Assembly: GCA_016708725.1 (NCBI GenBank)
Contig: JADJFE010000003.1
Location: forward strand, 310,001 to 374,000
DNA: 64,000 nucleotides
Direction of reading: 5' to 3'
Source of the DNA: Candidatus Aalborgicola bjergmarkensis
GTDB taxonomy: Bacteria > Pseudomonadota > Gammaproteobacteria > Burkholderiales > Burkholderiaceae_C
Numbering within the stretch: position 1 is the stretch's first letter; each line of letters begins with the position of its first letter. The position numbers and the translations under genes were made by a program. The notes under the pieces are model-generated. The model was not told the origin of the DNA, did not search any database, and worked only from the letters and a program-made list of their open reading frames with translations. Of this stretch, positions 52,606-61,114 are shown piece by piece.

Positions 52606-52730
52606 CCTGGGGCGATGCCCCAGGCTGGTATCAAGCCGGGCCTTTGGCCCTCCAGTACCGGACCCGGACGACCTACGTGCCTTACGCGCCAACGGCGCAA
52701 CCCCATACCAGCCTGGGGCATCGCCCCAGG
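52606..52730 (+). repeat. Hairpin repeat, copy 6
   Basis: Complete, both arms intact. Together with copy 9 of the inverted-repeat element it fills most of the gap between yhcG and hicA. Confidence 0.92.
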
Positions 52731-52784
52731 AACTGATCCAGCAGCCGGGTTGAAAAAGGTACCAAATAACGGTACCATTCGCCG

Positions 52785-53039
52785 ATGAAGCGAAAACACC
52801 AACGCACGCTCGAACTCATCTTTGCAAGACCAACAAGCGCCAACATCCAATGGCGTGACATTGAGAGCTTGTTTGAGGAACTAGGTGCAGAGGTCAGCGA
52901 ACGAGAAGGCAGCCGCGTAGCTGTTGTGCTGTTTGGCGAAGTGCGTGTCTTTCACAGACCCCATCCCTCGCCCAACACCGACAAAGGCGCCGTCGCAAGC
53001 ATTCGCAAATGGCTTGAGCAACACGGAGTAGCACCATGA
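52785..53039 (+). CDS. hicA: HicA-type toxin
   Basis: An 84-residue double-stranded-RNA-binding-like toxin: NIQWRDIESLFEELGAEVSE, then REGSRVAVVLFGE and FHRPHPSPNTDKGAVASIRK. The catalytic His sits in the FHRPHPS region. HicA cleaves mRNA. Its stop overlaps the hicB start (ATGA), and toxin before antitoxin is the normal hicAB order. Confidence 0.92.
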   Translation: MKRKHQRTLELIFARPTSANIQWRDIESLFEELGAEVSEREGSRVAVVLFGEVRVFHRPHPSPNTDKGAVASIRKWLEQHGVAP

Positions 53040-53368
53040 ACGTAATGACAGTTGACGGTTACCACGCCAAGATTGAGTACGACGAAGAGCTTGACCTCTT
53101 TCGTGGTGAAATTCTTGGGCTAAATGGCGGCGCGGACTTCTACGGCAAGAATCCAACGGAACTGCGCACCGAATTCAAGAAATCCTTGCAAGTATTCCTG
53201 GAGGTTTGCGCTGAAAAGGGCATCGAACCCAAAAAGCACTTCTCTGGAAAGTTCAACCTCAGAATTCCACCAGAGTTGCATGAACAACTTGCCATTGCTG
53301 CACAAGCCGAAGGCAAGAGCATCAATATGCTGGCCCAAGAAGCCCTGCGAACCCGTGTCACATCTTGA
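53036..53368 (+). CDS. hicB: HicB-type antitoxin
   Basis: A 110-residue protein with the partial RNase H-like HicB N-terminus (YHAKIEYDEELDLFRGEILG, then ADFYGKNPTELRTEFKKSL) and a C-terminal ribbon-helix-helix DNA-binding part (FNLRIPPELHEQLAIAAQAE, GKSINMLAQEALR). It should neutralise HicA and repress the operon. Looks intact. Confidence 0.93.
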   Translation: MNVMTVDGYHAKIEYDEELDLFRGEILGLNGGADFYGKNPTELRTEFKKSLQVFLEVCAEKGIEPKKHFSGKFNLRIPPELHEQLAIAAQAEGKSINMLAQEALRTRVTS

Positions 53369-53465
53369 GCGGCACTTGTTGCCTAATCGGGTAACCAGAA
53401 ATTTCCAGCTCCCAGCCCCCAACCAACCACCGTGCGGGTCCGCAGGGAATTTTGTGACCTGCATA

Positions 53466-53590
53466 CCTGGGGCGATGCCCCAGGCTGGTATCAAGCCGGG
53501 CCTTTGGCCCTCCAATACCGGACCCGGACGACCTACGTGCCCTACGCGCCAACGGCGCAACCCCATACCAGCCTGGGGCCTCGCCCCAGG
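53466..53590 (+). repeat. Hairpin repeat, copy 7
   Basis: Complete; one mismatch in the right arm (GGGGCCTCGCCCC for GGGGCATCGCCCC). It is preceded by GGGAATTTTGTGACCTGCAT, the end of the linker seen in other copies, without the inverted-repeat element. Confidence 0.92.
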
Positions 53591-53617
53591 CACGTAGTCA
53601 TGAACCCGCCGGTGGAT

Positions 53618-53688
53618 GACGCGCACCGGGTGCGCACCGGAAAACCCGGTGGGGTACGGATACACTCGATGTCCGGCTGGGCGATTGA
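53618..53688 (+). repeat. bioN-tail repeat next to bioY (distal boundary)
   Basis: GACGCGCACCGGGTGCG, then AAAACCCGGTGGGGTACGGA joins directly to TACACTCGATGTCCGGCTGG and GCGATTGACA. Compared with bioN, about 53 bp between two ATAC sequences are missing. It lies 49 bp before the bioY start with no inverted-repeat element after it, so it may mark the old bioN-bioY junction. Confidence 0.9.
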
Positions 53689-53737
53689 CAATGCCCCCCT
53701 GAATCCTTACCACCCTCATTTGCTAAACTCGCCCCCC

Positions 53738-54307
53738 ATGCAATCATCCTCCCGCTCCTTGGCCTTGGTCGCCCTCTTTGCCGCCATGATGGCCGTCTTC
53801 GGACTTATTCCCAAAATTGACTTACCCCTGGGTGTACCCATCACACTCCAGACGCTAGGCGTCATGCTGGCCGGTTGCCTCTTGGGGCCAAAAAGGGGTA
53901 TGCAGGCCATTTTGCTGTTTCTGTGTGCGGTTGCCATCGGATTGCCGCTGCTGTCGGGTGGACGCGGGGGTATGGGGGTTTTCTTTGCGCCATCCAGTGG
54001 ATACCTGATCGGCTTTCCCTTTGGTGCCCTGGTGACGGGGTACTGGATGACCATCCTGCCCAGCGCCACGCCGCGCCGTGCAGCGGCAAGCGCCTTTATG
54101 GCCTCCGCGCTGGGCGGCTTGCTGACGGTGCATGCGTTTGGCGTCGTTGGTCTGGTTCTCATGGCCAATCTCACATGGACGCAGGCCTTGTACGGCACAC
54201 TGGTTTTTGTTCCCGGTGACCTCATCAAATGCGCCCTGTGCGCCATGATTGTGCACACCGTCGCGCGTGGTATGCCGGATTGGCGTTTTGGTGGTCGCAC
54301 GGTCTGA
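53738..54307 (+). CDS. bioY: Biotin ECF transporter substrate-binding protein BioY
   Basis: BioY binds biotin in the membrane and works alone or with BioMN. The 189-residue protein has about six membrane helices and the family signatures PLGVPITLQTLGVMLAG, GPKRGMQAILLFLCA and GMGVFFAPSSGYLIGFP. ATG 53738 gives the normal start. The stop overlaps the ligase start (TGATG). bioM and bioN lie 24 kb to the left, across the repeat-rich region. Confidence 0.95.
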   Translation: MQSSSRSLALVALFAAMMAVFGLIPKIDLPLGVPITLQTLGVMLAGCLLGPKRGMQAILLFLCAVAIGLPLLSGGRGGMGVFFAPSSGYLIGFPFGALVTGYWMTILPSATPRRAAASAFMASALGGLLTVHAFGVVGLVLMANLTWTQALYGTLVFVPGDLIKCALCAMIVHTVARGMPDWRFGGRTV

Positions 54308-55701
54308 TGCCATTGGTCCATGCACCGCTGGCGCAATGGGCTCGTGTGCGTGGCGATGCGGTGGCGATCAGTGATGGTGCACATGCGCTGACCTTTGCGC
54401 AACTGTATGCGGCCACGCAGCAGCGCGCCGACACGCTGAACCGGATGCAGGTGCCAGCGACTGTTTTTGTCGATGAACACCTGGACTTGCCCGACCAGGT
54501 GGCTGATTTTCTGGGGATCATCACCAGTGGCCGTTGCGCGGCTGTGGCAAATCCGGATTGGTCCGCAGCGCTGCGCGCGACGGTGCTGGCCTCCATCGAG
54601 CAACAGCCTGCAACACCATCCCCGCCACAACCAGAATCACCTTTTTATATTGGTTTTACCTCCGGCAGCACGGGAATCCCCAAGGGATTTCGGCGCAGCC
54701 ACCAGTCGTGGGTCGCAAGTTTTCATGCGTGCGTGGACAGCTTTGGGCCGGATGCTGCCGAGCGCATCCTGGCTCCTGGAAAGATTTCACACTCGCTGTT
54801 TCTCTTTGGCATATTGCACGGCATCTGGAGTGGCGCGGGTGTCGTCGTACAAAGCCGGTTTTCCGCTTCCCACGCACTCGATACCCTGCAACAGGGCGAA
54901 ACGCCGTGTCTGATCGCTGTGCCGAGTCAACTGGTTTTGATGCTCGTTTTGGCCGCGCGCCGGGCCATGCCTGCCATACACGGGGTGCGGCTGATCCTGG
55001 TCAGTGGCGCACGCTGGATGCGCGAGCGCACACCCGAACTGCAAGCCCTGTTTCCCGACGCCCGGATCATCGAGTTCTATGGTTCGTCGGAAACCAGCTT
55101 TGTCGCCTGGATAGAAGCCAATGAGAATACACCTTCGGCGGTGGTGGGATACCCGTTCCCCGAGGTGGAAATTGACATTCGCTCCGGGCTGATTTTTGTG
55201 CGCAGCCCCATGCTGTTCATGGATTACGTCAACGTCCACGCCGAGGCGACGACTGCCTTGCGCGCGGGGGAATGGCTGTCGGTCAGGGACATGGGCACCA
55301 TCGACGATGAAGGACGGTTATGCCTGTCAGGCCGCCAGAACCGGATGATCGTCACCAGCTCCGCCAATCTGTTTCCCGAGGAACTGGAAGCCGTGCTGGA
55401 GAGCCACTGCGCCATTGCAGCCGCGTCCGTGCACGGCGTGGCAGACCCCTTGCGTGGGCAGCAGGTCGTGGCGGTTCTGAGGATCGCACCCGATAAAGCC
55501 GGGGAGTTACCCTGCGCACTGGATATATCCGCCTGGTGCCGTGCCCGATTGGAAGCTTTCAAGGTACCCAAACGCTACTTTATCTGCCATAGCTGGGATG
55601 ACTGGGATATGACCAGTAGCGGGAAGACCGATCACCATGCGATTGGGCTGCGCCTGGCCGCCGCCGCACCATGCCTACACCCGCTAATCCCACTGCTTTG
55701 A
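54307..55701 (+). CDS. Acyl-CoA ligase (AMP-binding family)
   Basis: A 464-residue adenylate-forming enzyme. P-loop-like motif FTSGSTGIPKGFRR (about 118-131), A5 motif IIEFYGSSETS, A7 region EWLSVRDMGTIDDEGRLCLSGR and the C-terminal hinge with the catalytic Lys (SSGKTDH near the end) are present. The substrate cannot be read from sequence. It is shorter than typical medium- or long-chain ligases. It overlaps bioY at its start and the thiolase by 31 bp at its end, so the three genes form one operon. Pimelate, biotin or another carboxylic acid are possible substrates (inference). Confidence 0.88.
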   Translation: MPLVHAPLAQWARVRGDAVAISDGAHALTFAQLYAATQQRADTLNRMQVPATVFVDEHLDLPDQVADFLGIITSGRCAAVANPDWSAALRATVLASIEQQPATPSPPQPESPFYIGFTSGSTGIPKGFRRSHQSWVASFHACVDSFGPDAAERILAPGKISHSLFLFGILHGIWSGAGVVVQSRFSASHALDTLQQGETPCLIAVPSQLVLMLVLAARRAMPAIHGVRLILVSGARWMRERTPELQALFPDARIIEFYGSSETSFVAWIEANENTPSAVVGYPFPEVEIDIRSGLIFVRSPMLFMDYVNVHAEATTALRAGEWLSVRDMGTIDDEGRLCLSGRQNRMIVTSSANLFPEELEAVLESHCAIAAASVHGVADPLRGQQVVAVLRIAPDKAGELPCALDISAWCRARLEAFKVPKRYFICHSWDDWDMTSSGKTDHHAIGLRLAAAAPCLHPLIPLL

Positions 55702-56828
55702 TTGCTGCCTGGGCACGTAGCGCGGTCGCGCCTGTGGGCGGCGCTTTCAACCGTCTGTTGCCCCACGAGATTGCGGCACCCGTGGTGCAGGCGGTATTAG
55801 CGCGCGCCGGAATTTTGCCCGAAGCAGTGGATGCCGTGGTGGTGGGCAATGCCATGGGTGCCGGTGGCAACCCGGCCCGGATGGTGGCCCTGGCCAGCGG
55901 CCTGGCGGAGCGTTGTGCAGCCTTCTCGGTCGATACGCAGTGCTGCTCCGGGCTGGATGCTGTGGCGCTGGCGGCGGGCCTGTTGGCCAGCGGCCAGGCT
56001 TCGGTTGTCATTGCGGGCGGTGTGGAGGCCTGGAGCCGCGCCCCTCTCCGGCACACAAGGCCGCTGCACGCAGACGACCCGGCTGTTGCTTACGAGCGCC
56101 CTGCTTTTGCACCCGACCCGGCGCGTGACCCCGACATGCTGGTCTCCGCCAGCCGTTATGCGGCAACGCACGGCACCACGCGCATCCAGCAAGACGCCTA
56201 TGCCGTGATGAGCCACCAACGTGCCATCACCCACCAAGCGGTGCTGGCAGATGAAATCGTGCCGGTTGTCGGCCTGGCACACGATGCCTATCCACGCCCC
56301 ATGGATGCCCGGCGTGCGGCACGTATGCCCACCGTAGTTCCAACAACAGGAGATTGTTCAGTGAGTGTCCTGTCGGTTTCGGTCCGCGCGGACGGGGCTG
56401 CATTTGTCCTGCTGGCAACCCCACAAGCCTGTGAACGCTTGGGTATACAGCCCAAGGCCGCGTGGATCATGGGCGACGCAATTGGTTGCGCGCCGGAAAC
56501 ACCCCTGCTGGCTGCGGCGCAGGCCGCGCAGGTGGTACTCCAGCGCAGTGGCATGCAGAGCTGCAACCAGCTGCATGCCATCGAACTACACGATGCCTTT
56601 GCGGTGCAGGGTTTGAGCTTTTGCCGGACTCTGCATGTCGATCCCGCACGTATCAACCAGCGTGGCGGCGGCCTGGCGCGCGGCCATCCCATCGGGGCTT
56701 CGGGTACCATCGCACTGGTGCGTCTATTGACCGATCTGTATCGGGATGGCGCACGCGGGGTGCGTGGGCTGTGCGCCATAGCAGGTGCGGGCGGGATTGG
56801 TTCTGCTGCACTGGTTGAAAAAATATAA
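55671..56828 (+). CDS. Thiolase family protein (acetyl-CoA acyltransferase)
   Basis: The 385-residue enzyme has the thiolase nucleophile in VDTQCCSGLDAVALAAG (about residue 85), the His in GGGLARGHPIGASGT (about 340) and the second Cys in RGLCAIAGAGGIG (about 372), so the catalytic set is complete; the last motif departs from the common CxGxGxG form. Thiolases join or split beta-ketoacyl-CoA. It begins inside the ligase gene and ends the bioY operon. With the ligase and the MaoC hydratase near bioM, three of the steps of acyl-CoA chain shortening or building sit beside biotin transport genes. Confidence 0.88.
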   Translation: MPTPANPTALIAAWARSAVAPVGGAFNRLLPHEIAAPVVQAVLARAGILPEAVDAVVVGNAMGAGGNPARMVALASGLAERCAAFSVDTQCCSGLDAVALAAGLLASGQASVVIAGGVEAWSRAPLRHTRPLHADDPAVAYERPAFAPDPARDPDMLVSASRYAATHGTTRIQQDAYAVMSHQRAITHQAVLADEIVPVVGLAHDAYPRPMDARRAARMPTVVPTTGDCSVSVLSVSVRADGAAFVLLATPQACERLGIQPKAAWIMGDAIGCAPETPLLAAAQAAQVVLQRSGMQSCNQLHAIELHDAFAVQGLSFCRTLHVDPARINQRGGGLARGHPIGASGTIALVRLLTDLYRDGARGVRGLCAIAGAGGIGSAALVEKI

Positions 56829-56862
56829 CGCGCCTTTTTTCCTCTTTTTAAGATTCCAACCC

Positions 56863-57624
56863 ATGAAAACTATCCTGGCACTCGTTCTTAGCACTTCCGT
56901 CCTGGTGTGGCCCTGCACATCGGCAGCACAAGCCCCTGCTACAAAAACAGCAACGACCCATTCGGCCAATTCGGTCAACGGTGAAGTTCTGGAAATCAAG
57001 AATGTGGACAGTTACACCTACATGCGCCTCAAGACACCAGGCGGCGAAACCTGGGCTGCCGTGACCAAGGCGGACATCAAGAATGGCGCACAGGTGACCA
57101 TCGAAAATGCCATGGTCATGAACAATTTTGAAAGCAAATCGCTGAAAAAGACCTTCGACACCATCGTATTTGGCACCCTGGGCGCATCTGGCAAACAGAT
57201 TCTCAGCGCCCATTCCAATGTCAACGCCAATGTCAACGCCAATGTCAATGCCAACACAAAGGTCGATGCAAAGGTCGATGCAAAGCTTGACTCTGCCCCC
57301 ATCAAGGTGCCCAAGGCGACGGGAGCCAATGCACGAACCATCGGCGAACTGTATGAAAAATCAGCCGCCCTGAAGGACAAGAGCGTGGAAATCCGTGGCA
57401 AGGTTGTCAAGTACAACACCGGGATCATGGGGAAAAACTGGGTTCACCTGCAAGACGGGTCCGGCAGTTCTGCAAACGGCACCCATGACCTTCTGGTAAC
57501 CACTTCAGGGCAAACGAAGCCCGGCGATGTGGTCACCGTGCAAGGCGTGCTACACACCAACAAGGATTTCGGCGCAGGCTACTCTTACAAAGTCCTCATA
57601 GAGGATGCGACCCTCAAGCCCTGA
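56863..57624 (+). CDS. Exported protein with two OB-like (NrfJ-type) domains
   Basis: The 253-residue product has a signal peptide (MKTILALVLSTSVLVWPCTS, cut after AAQA). Two similar beta domains follow: about 40-115 (GEVLEIKNVDSYTYMRLKTP) and about 160-253 (GKVVKYNTGIMGKNWVHLQD, then GDVVTVQGVLHTNKDFGAGY). They resemble small OB-fold proteins of the NrfJ/YdeI type. Between them is a linker coded by tandem 12 bp repeats (NVNANVNANVNANTKVDAKV). Function unknown. The longer frame from 56785 lacks a sensible start. Confidence 0.78.
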   Translation: MKTILALVLSTSVLVWPCTSAAQAPATKTATTHSANSVNGEVLEIKNVDSYTYMRLKTPGGETWAAVTKADIKNGAQVTIENAMVMNNFESKSLKKTFDTIVFGTLGASGKQILSAHSNVNANVNANVNANTKVDAKVDAKLDSAPIKVPKATGANARTIGELYEKSAALKDKSVEIRGKVVKYNTGIMGKNWVHLQDGSGSSANGTHDLLVTTSGQTKPGDVVTVQGVLHTNKDFGAGYSYKVLIEDATLKP

Positions 57625-57632
57625 AATTGGCA

Positions 57633-58505
57633 TCATCCAATGGCGTCAATTTCACGGTGGCGTTTGAGCGTTATCCAGCGTGCGGCGAAGCGTTGCGCAA
57701 GACACTCCACCAGGTAGACGGAGCGGTGCTGGCCGCCCGTGCAACCAATGGCTACCGTGACATAACTGCGATGGTCACGGGCCAGGGCGTCGAGCCAGTA
57801 TTCAAGAAACTGGGCAATATGCGCACGCATCACATCCACTTCGGGTTGGGCTTGCAAAAAGTCGATGACTGGCTGGTCACGCCCGGTCAGGGGGCGCAGT
57901 TCTGGTTCGTAGTGCGGGTTGGGCAGCATACGCACATCAAAAACATAATCCGCATCGCTGGGCACACCACGTTTGAAGGCAAAGGACTCGAACACTAGCG
58001 TTAATTGCTGGCCGGTGGCGGCAATCAGTTCCTTGACGTAGGCCTGCAACTGCGAGGGGCGAATGATGCTGGAGTCGATCACATGCGCCTGTGCACGCAA
58101 CTCAACCAGCAAATTGCGCTCCAGCTCGATGGCATCCATGAGAGCCCGGCGCTGGTCATTGTCACCTTGCACGGACTGAGACTGGGACAACGGGTGCTTA
58201 CGCCGGGTTTCCGAATAACGCCGCACCAGGGTTTCGGTCGTCGCATCCAGAAACAAGCAGGTGATATCCATACCGCGACGCTGCAACACACCCAGCTGGT
58301 GTGGCACCAGGGGCAAGGAACTGGCGCTGCGCACGTCCATGGCAATCGCCACCCGTTTTGCCTGCTGCTTTTGCTCCAGCTCAATCAGATCCACCAGCAA
58401 CTCCGGTGGCAGATTATCGACACAGAAAAAACCCGAATCCTCCAGCGCATGCAACGCCACCGATTTGCCAGAACCCGACATGCCGGTAATCAAAACGATC
58501 TTCAT
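57633..58505 (-). CDS. rapZ: RNase adapter protein RapZ (nucleotide-binding)
   Basis: A 290-residue P-loop protein: ITGMSGSGKSVALHALEDSG (Walker A at the N-terminus), NLPPELLVDLIE, then DADYVFDVRMLPNP and IGCTGGQHRSVYLVECLA (about 255-272), which binds the regulator or substrate. In enteric bacteria RapZ directs RNase E to the GlmZ small RNA and so controls glucosamine-6-phosphate synthesis. Here it is close to recN and nadK, not to rpoN/ptsN genes. It is followed by a short tandem repeat before recN. Confidence 0.95.
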   Translation of the reverse strand: MKIVLITGMSGSGKSVALHALEDSGFFCVDNLPPELLVDLIELEQKQQAKRVAIAMDVRSASSLPLVPHQLGVLQRRGMDITCLFLDATTETLVRRYSETRRKHPLSQSQSVQGDNDQRRALMDAIELERNLLVELRAQAHVIDSSIIRPSQLQAYVKELIAATGQQLTLVFESFAFKRGVPSDADYVFDVRMLPNPHYEPELRPLTGRDQPVIDFLQAQPEVDVMRAHIAQFLEYWLDALARDHRSYVTVAIGCTGGQHRSVYLVECLAQRFAARWITLKRHREIDAIG

Positions 58506-58506
58506 A

Positions 58507-58533
58507 CAGGGTTTCAGGGTTTCAGGGTTTCAG
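58507..58533. repeat. Short tandem repeat (CAGGGTTT x3) between rapZ and recN
   Basis: Three exact octamers, the last overlapping the recN stop codon. No hairpin; function unknown. Confidence 0.85.
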
Positions 58534-60188
58534 GCGCCAAGCTGCAACATTTCCTTGGCATGCGCCAGTGTGGTGGTGGACAATTTCTCTCCCCCGAGCA
58601 TACGGGCAATTTCAGCCACACGCTGCTCGCCTTGCACAGCCGCTACGGTGCTCAGGGTTACCTTGCCATCGCGCTGTTTGGCGACCACCAGATGGTGGTT
58701 GGCGCAAGCTGCAACCTGCGGCAAGTGTGTCACGGCCAGCACCTGCCGATCCAGGCCGAGCTGGCGCATGAGACGCCCCACCGTTTCTGCAACCGCCCCG
58801 CCGACACCCGCATCCACTTCGTCAAAAATCAGCGTTTGCGCCGTTCCCAGCTGGCTGGTGGTGACGGCAATGGCGAGTGCCATACGCGACAGCTCACCCC
58901 CGGAAGCCACCTTGCCCACCGGCCGTGGCGTGCTGCCCGCATGCCCGGCGACCAGAAAACTTACCTCTTCCAATCCGCTTTGCATGGGCTGGGCACTGGG
59001 CTCCAACGCCACCTGGAATTGCCCACCCTGCATACCCAGGCCCTGCATGGCCTGCGTGATGGCACGCGCCAGCAGGGGTGCTGCCTTGGTGCGGGAACGG
59101 GTCACAGACCGGGCCTCGGCCAGGTAGACTGCATGCGCATTTTTCTCGGAAGTATGCAGGCCCTCCAGGTCCGTGGCTGCGTCGAGCCGCGCCAGCTCCG
59201 CTTTCCACGCGGCCAACAGTTGCGGCAACTCCTCGGGGCTGCGTTTGTAACGCCGTGCCAGGGACATCCAGAGCGACAAACGTTGATCCAATTCGGCCAG
59301 GCGCTCAGGCTCCAGTTCGGTGCGGCGCAGGTAGGCGCGCAAGGTGTGCACGCTGTCTTCAACCTGGGCCAGACTCGATGCCAGCGCATCCACCGGGTCG
59401 TTAAAGCCGGTTTCCAGATGGGACTGGTTTTGCAGCAATTGCAACGCAGCATGCAGCAGCTTGAGGGCATTGCTGTCGTTTTCTTCCAATAACTGCAAGG
59501 CACCCTGGGCCGCATCCAGCAGGGCTTGTGCGTGGGACAGGCGGTTGTGGTCGCTTTGCAGCGTATTCCACTCGTCGCTTTGGGGAGCGAGTTTTTCCAG
59601 CTCGCCAATCTGCCAGGTCAACCGTTCGCGTTCATGTTGCAAGGTTTCCTGGGCAGCCAGCGCCTGCGCCAGAACACCCTGCGCCTGGCGCCACGCCTGC
59701 CAGAGTGAGGCCAAAGTGCTGGTTGACAGCCTGGCATAGGCATCGAGCAAGCCGCGCACCGCATCCGCGCGGGTCAGGCTTTGCCAGGCATGCTGACCGT
59801 GGATATCGAGCAACTGCTCACCCAGCATGCGCAATTGCTGCGCGGTGGCAGGACTGCCATTGATCCAGGCCCGGCTCTTGCCCTGCACATCGACCGTGCG
59901 GCGCAGCAACAACACATCATCCCCATCGAAGCCAGCGAAACCCGCATCTTGCAGGATAGGATGCAGATTGGCATGCGCGTCAAACTCGGCACTCACCTCG
60001 GCGCGCTGTGCACCTTCACGAATCACCCCGGTGTCGGCACGCGCTCCGGTCACCAGCTGCAAGGCATCGATCAGAATCGACTTACCAGCGCCCGTCTCGC
60101 CCGTCAGCACGGTAAAGCCGGACTCCAGCTCCAGTTCGAGCTCGCTGATAATGACAAAATCCCGCAACACCATCCGCCTAAGCGCCAT
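58530..60188 (-). CDS. recN: DNA repair protein RecN
   Basis: SMC-like ATPase for double-strand break repair. The N-terminal MVLRDFVIISELELEL and Walker A LTGETGAGKSILIDAL (about 30-45), long coiled coils in the middle, and C-terminal signature ASGGELSRMALAIA with Walker B TLIFDEVDAGVGG are all present. At 552 residues the length is normal. ATG 60188 (MALRRMVLRD) is chosen; the long upstream frame overlaps nadK. One base separates it from the nadK stop, so the two are coupled. Confidence 0.96.
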   Translation of the reverse strand: MALRRMVLRDFVIISELELELESGFTVLTGETGAGKSILIDALQLVTGARADTGVIREGAQRAEVSAEFDAHANLHPILQDAGFAGFDGDDVLLLRRTVDVQGKSRAWINGSPATAQQLRMLGEQLLDIHGQHAWQSLTRADAVRGLLDAYARLSTSTLASLWQAWRQAQGVLAQALAAQETLQHERERLTWQIGELEKLAPQSDEWNTLQSDHNRLSHAQALLDAAQGALQLLEENDSNALKLLHAALQLLQNQSHLETGFNDPVDALASSLAQVEDSVHTLRAYLRRTELEPERLAELDQRLSLWMSLARRYKRSPEELPQLLAAWKAELARLDAATDLEGLHTSEKNAHAVYLAEARSVTRSRTKAAPLLARAITQAMQGLGMQGGQFQVALEPSAQPMQSGLEEVSFLVAGHAGSTPRPVGKVASGGELSRMALAIAVTTSQLGTAQTLIFDEVDAGVGGAVAETVGRLMRQLGLDRQVLAVTHLPQVAACANHHLVVAKQRDGKVTLSTVAAVQGEQRVAEIARMLGGEKLSTTTLAHAKEMLQLGA

Positions 60189-60189
60189 G

Positions 60190-61086
60190 TCAAGCCACCT
60201 CTTCATTCCAGTGTAGTTTTTGCCGCAGCGTATCAAAATAAGTCCAGTCCCTGGGGCGCAAAAAACGCGCCTGGTATTTGGAACGGGTGACCACAATGCG
60301 ATCACCATGCAACAAGGAAGCCAGCGACTGTTGGTCAAAGCTGGCACTGGCATCACGCCCCGCTACCACTTCAATAGCTACCTCCGCAGCGTTGGAGAGC
60401 ACAATGGGCCGATTGGACAAAGTATGCGGAGCAATTGGCACCAATACCCAACCCGGAATGGAAGGATGCATCAATGGCCCGCCAGCCGATAATGCATAGG
60501 CTGTTGACCCGGTGGGTGTGGCAATAATCATACCGTCAGCCCGCTGATTCGCCACAAAACGGCCATCAACCTCCACACGCAACTCCACCATGCCCGCAGT
60601 AGCCCCGCGATTCACCACCACATCATTCATGGCCTGCGCGGAAAACACACAATGCCCATCACGCATCACACTGGCGGCCATGAGGCTACGGTAATCCTCC
60701 TCAAAAACGCCCGCGAGCATGGGACGCAGCCTGGCCTGGAAGTTGTCCAGCGGAATATCGGTAATAAAGCCCAGACGCCCCTGGTTGATGCCAATCAGGG
60801 GGACGCCGTACTGCGCCATCTCCCGGCCAATACGCAACATCGTGCCATCCCCACCAACGGCCAGGCACAGGTCGCACGTTGTCCCTATGGTGGGCACATC
60901 TGCAACGGCATAATGTGCCAGACCCATGTTGGAAGCCGTTTGAGCCTCCACCACCACCTCACAGTCATGGTCCATGAGGAAGTGTGCAATCGTTTCCATC
61001 ACCTGGCGCGCATGGGCGCGCGTGGCACCGGACGAAACGGTCTGGTACTTACCGATAAGGGCGATATGACGGAATTGGGACTTCAT
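60190..61086 (-). CDS. nadK: NAD kinase
   Basis: Makes NADP from NAD. The family motif LAVGGDGTMLRIGR (catalytic Asp in GGDGT, about 73-77) and the NE/TGSTAYALSAGGPLMHP segment (about 187-203) are present. The ATG at 61086 gives the usual MKSQFRHIALIGKY start. The 298-residue length fits. It is divergent from hrcA (28 bp between starts) and followed by recN, the common order in beta- and gammaproteobacteria. Confidence 0.96.
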   Translation of the reverse strand: MKSQFRHIALIGKYQTVSSGATRAHARQVMETIAHFLMDHDCEVVVEAQTASNMGLAHYAVADVPTIGTTCDLCLAVGGDGTMLRIGREMAQYGVPLIGINQGRLGFITDIPLDNFQARLRPMLAGVFEEDYRSLMAASVMRDGHCVFSAQAMNDVVVNRGATAGMVELRVEVDGRFVANQRADGMIIATPTGSTAYALSAGGPLMHPSIPGWVLVPIAPHTLSNRPIVLSNAAEVAIEVVAGRDASASFDQQSLASLLHGDRIVVTRSKYQARFLRPRDWTYFDTLRQKLHWNEEVA

Positions 61087-61114
61087 ATGCAAATTACATC
61101 ACTAAAATGCGCCC

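Noticed and set aside
30257..53590. CRISPR array made of the 125 bp repeats.
   Set aside because: The units are far too long, irregularly spaced over 23 kb and separated by genes; no cas gene is present.
53120..53719. Long minus-strand ORF across hicB, a hairpin repeat and the bioN tail.
   Set aside because: Antisense to hicB and made of repeat translation.
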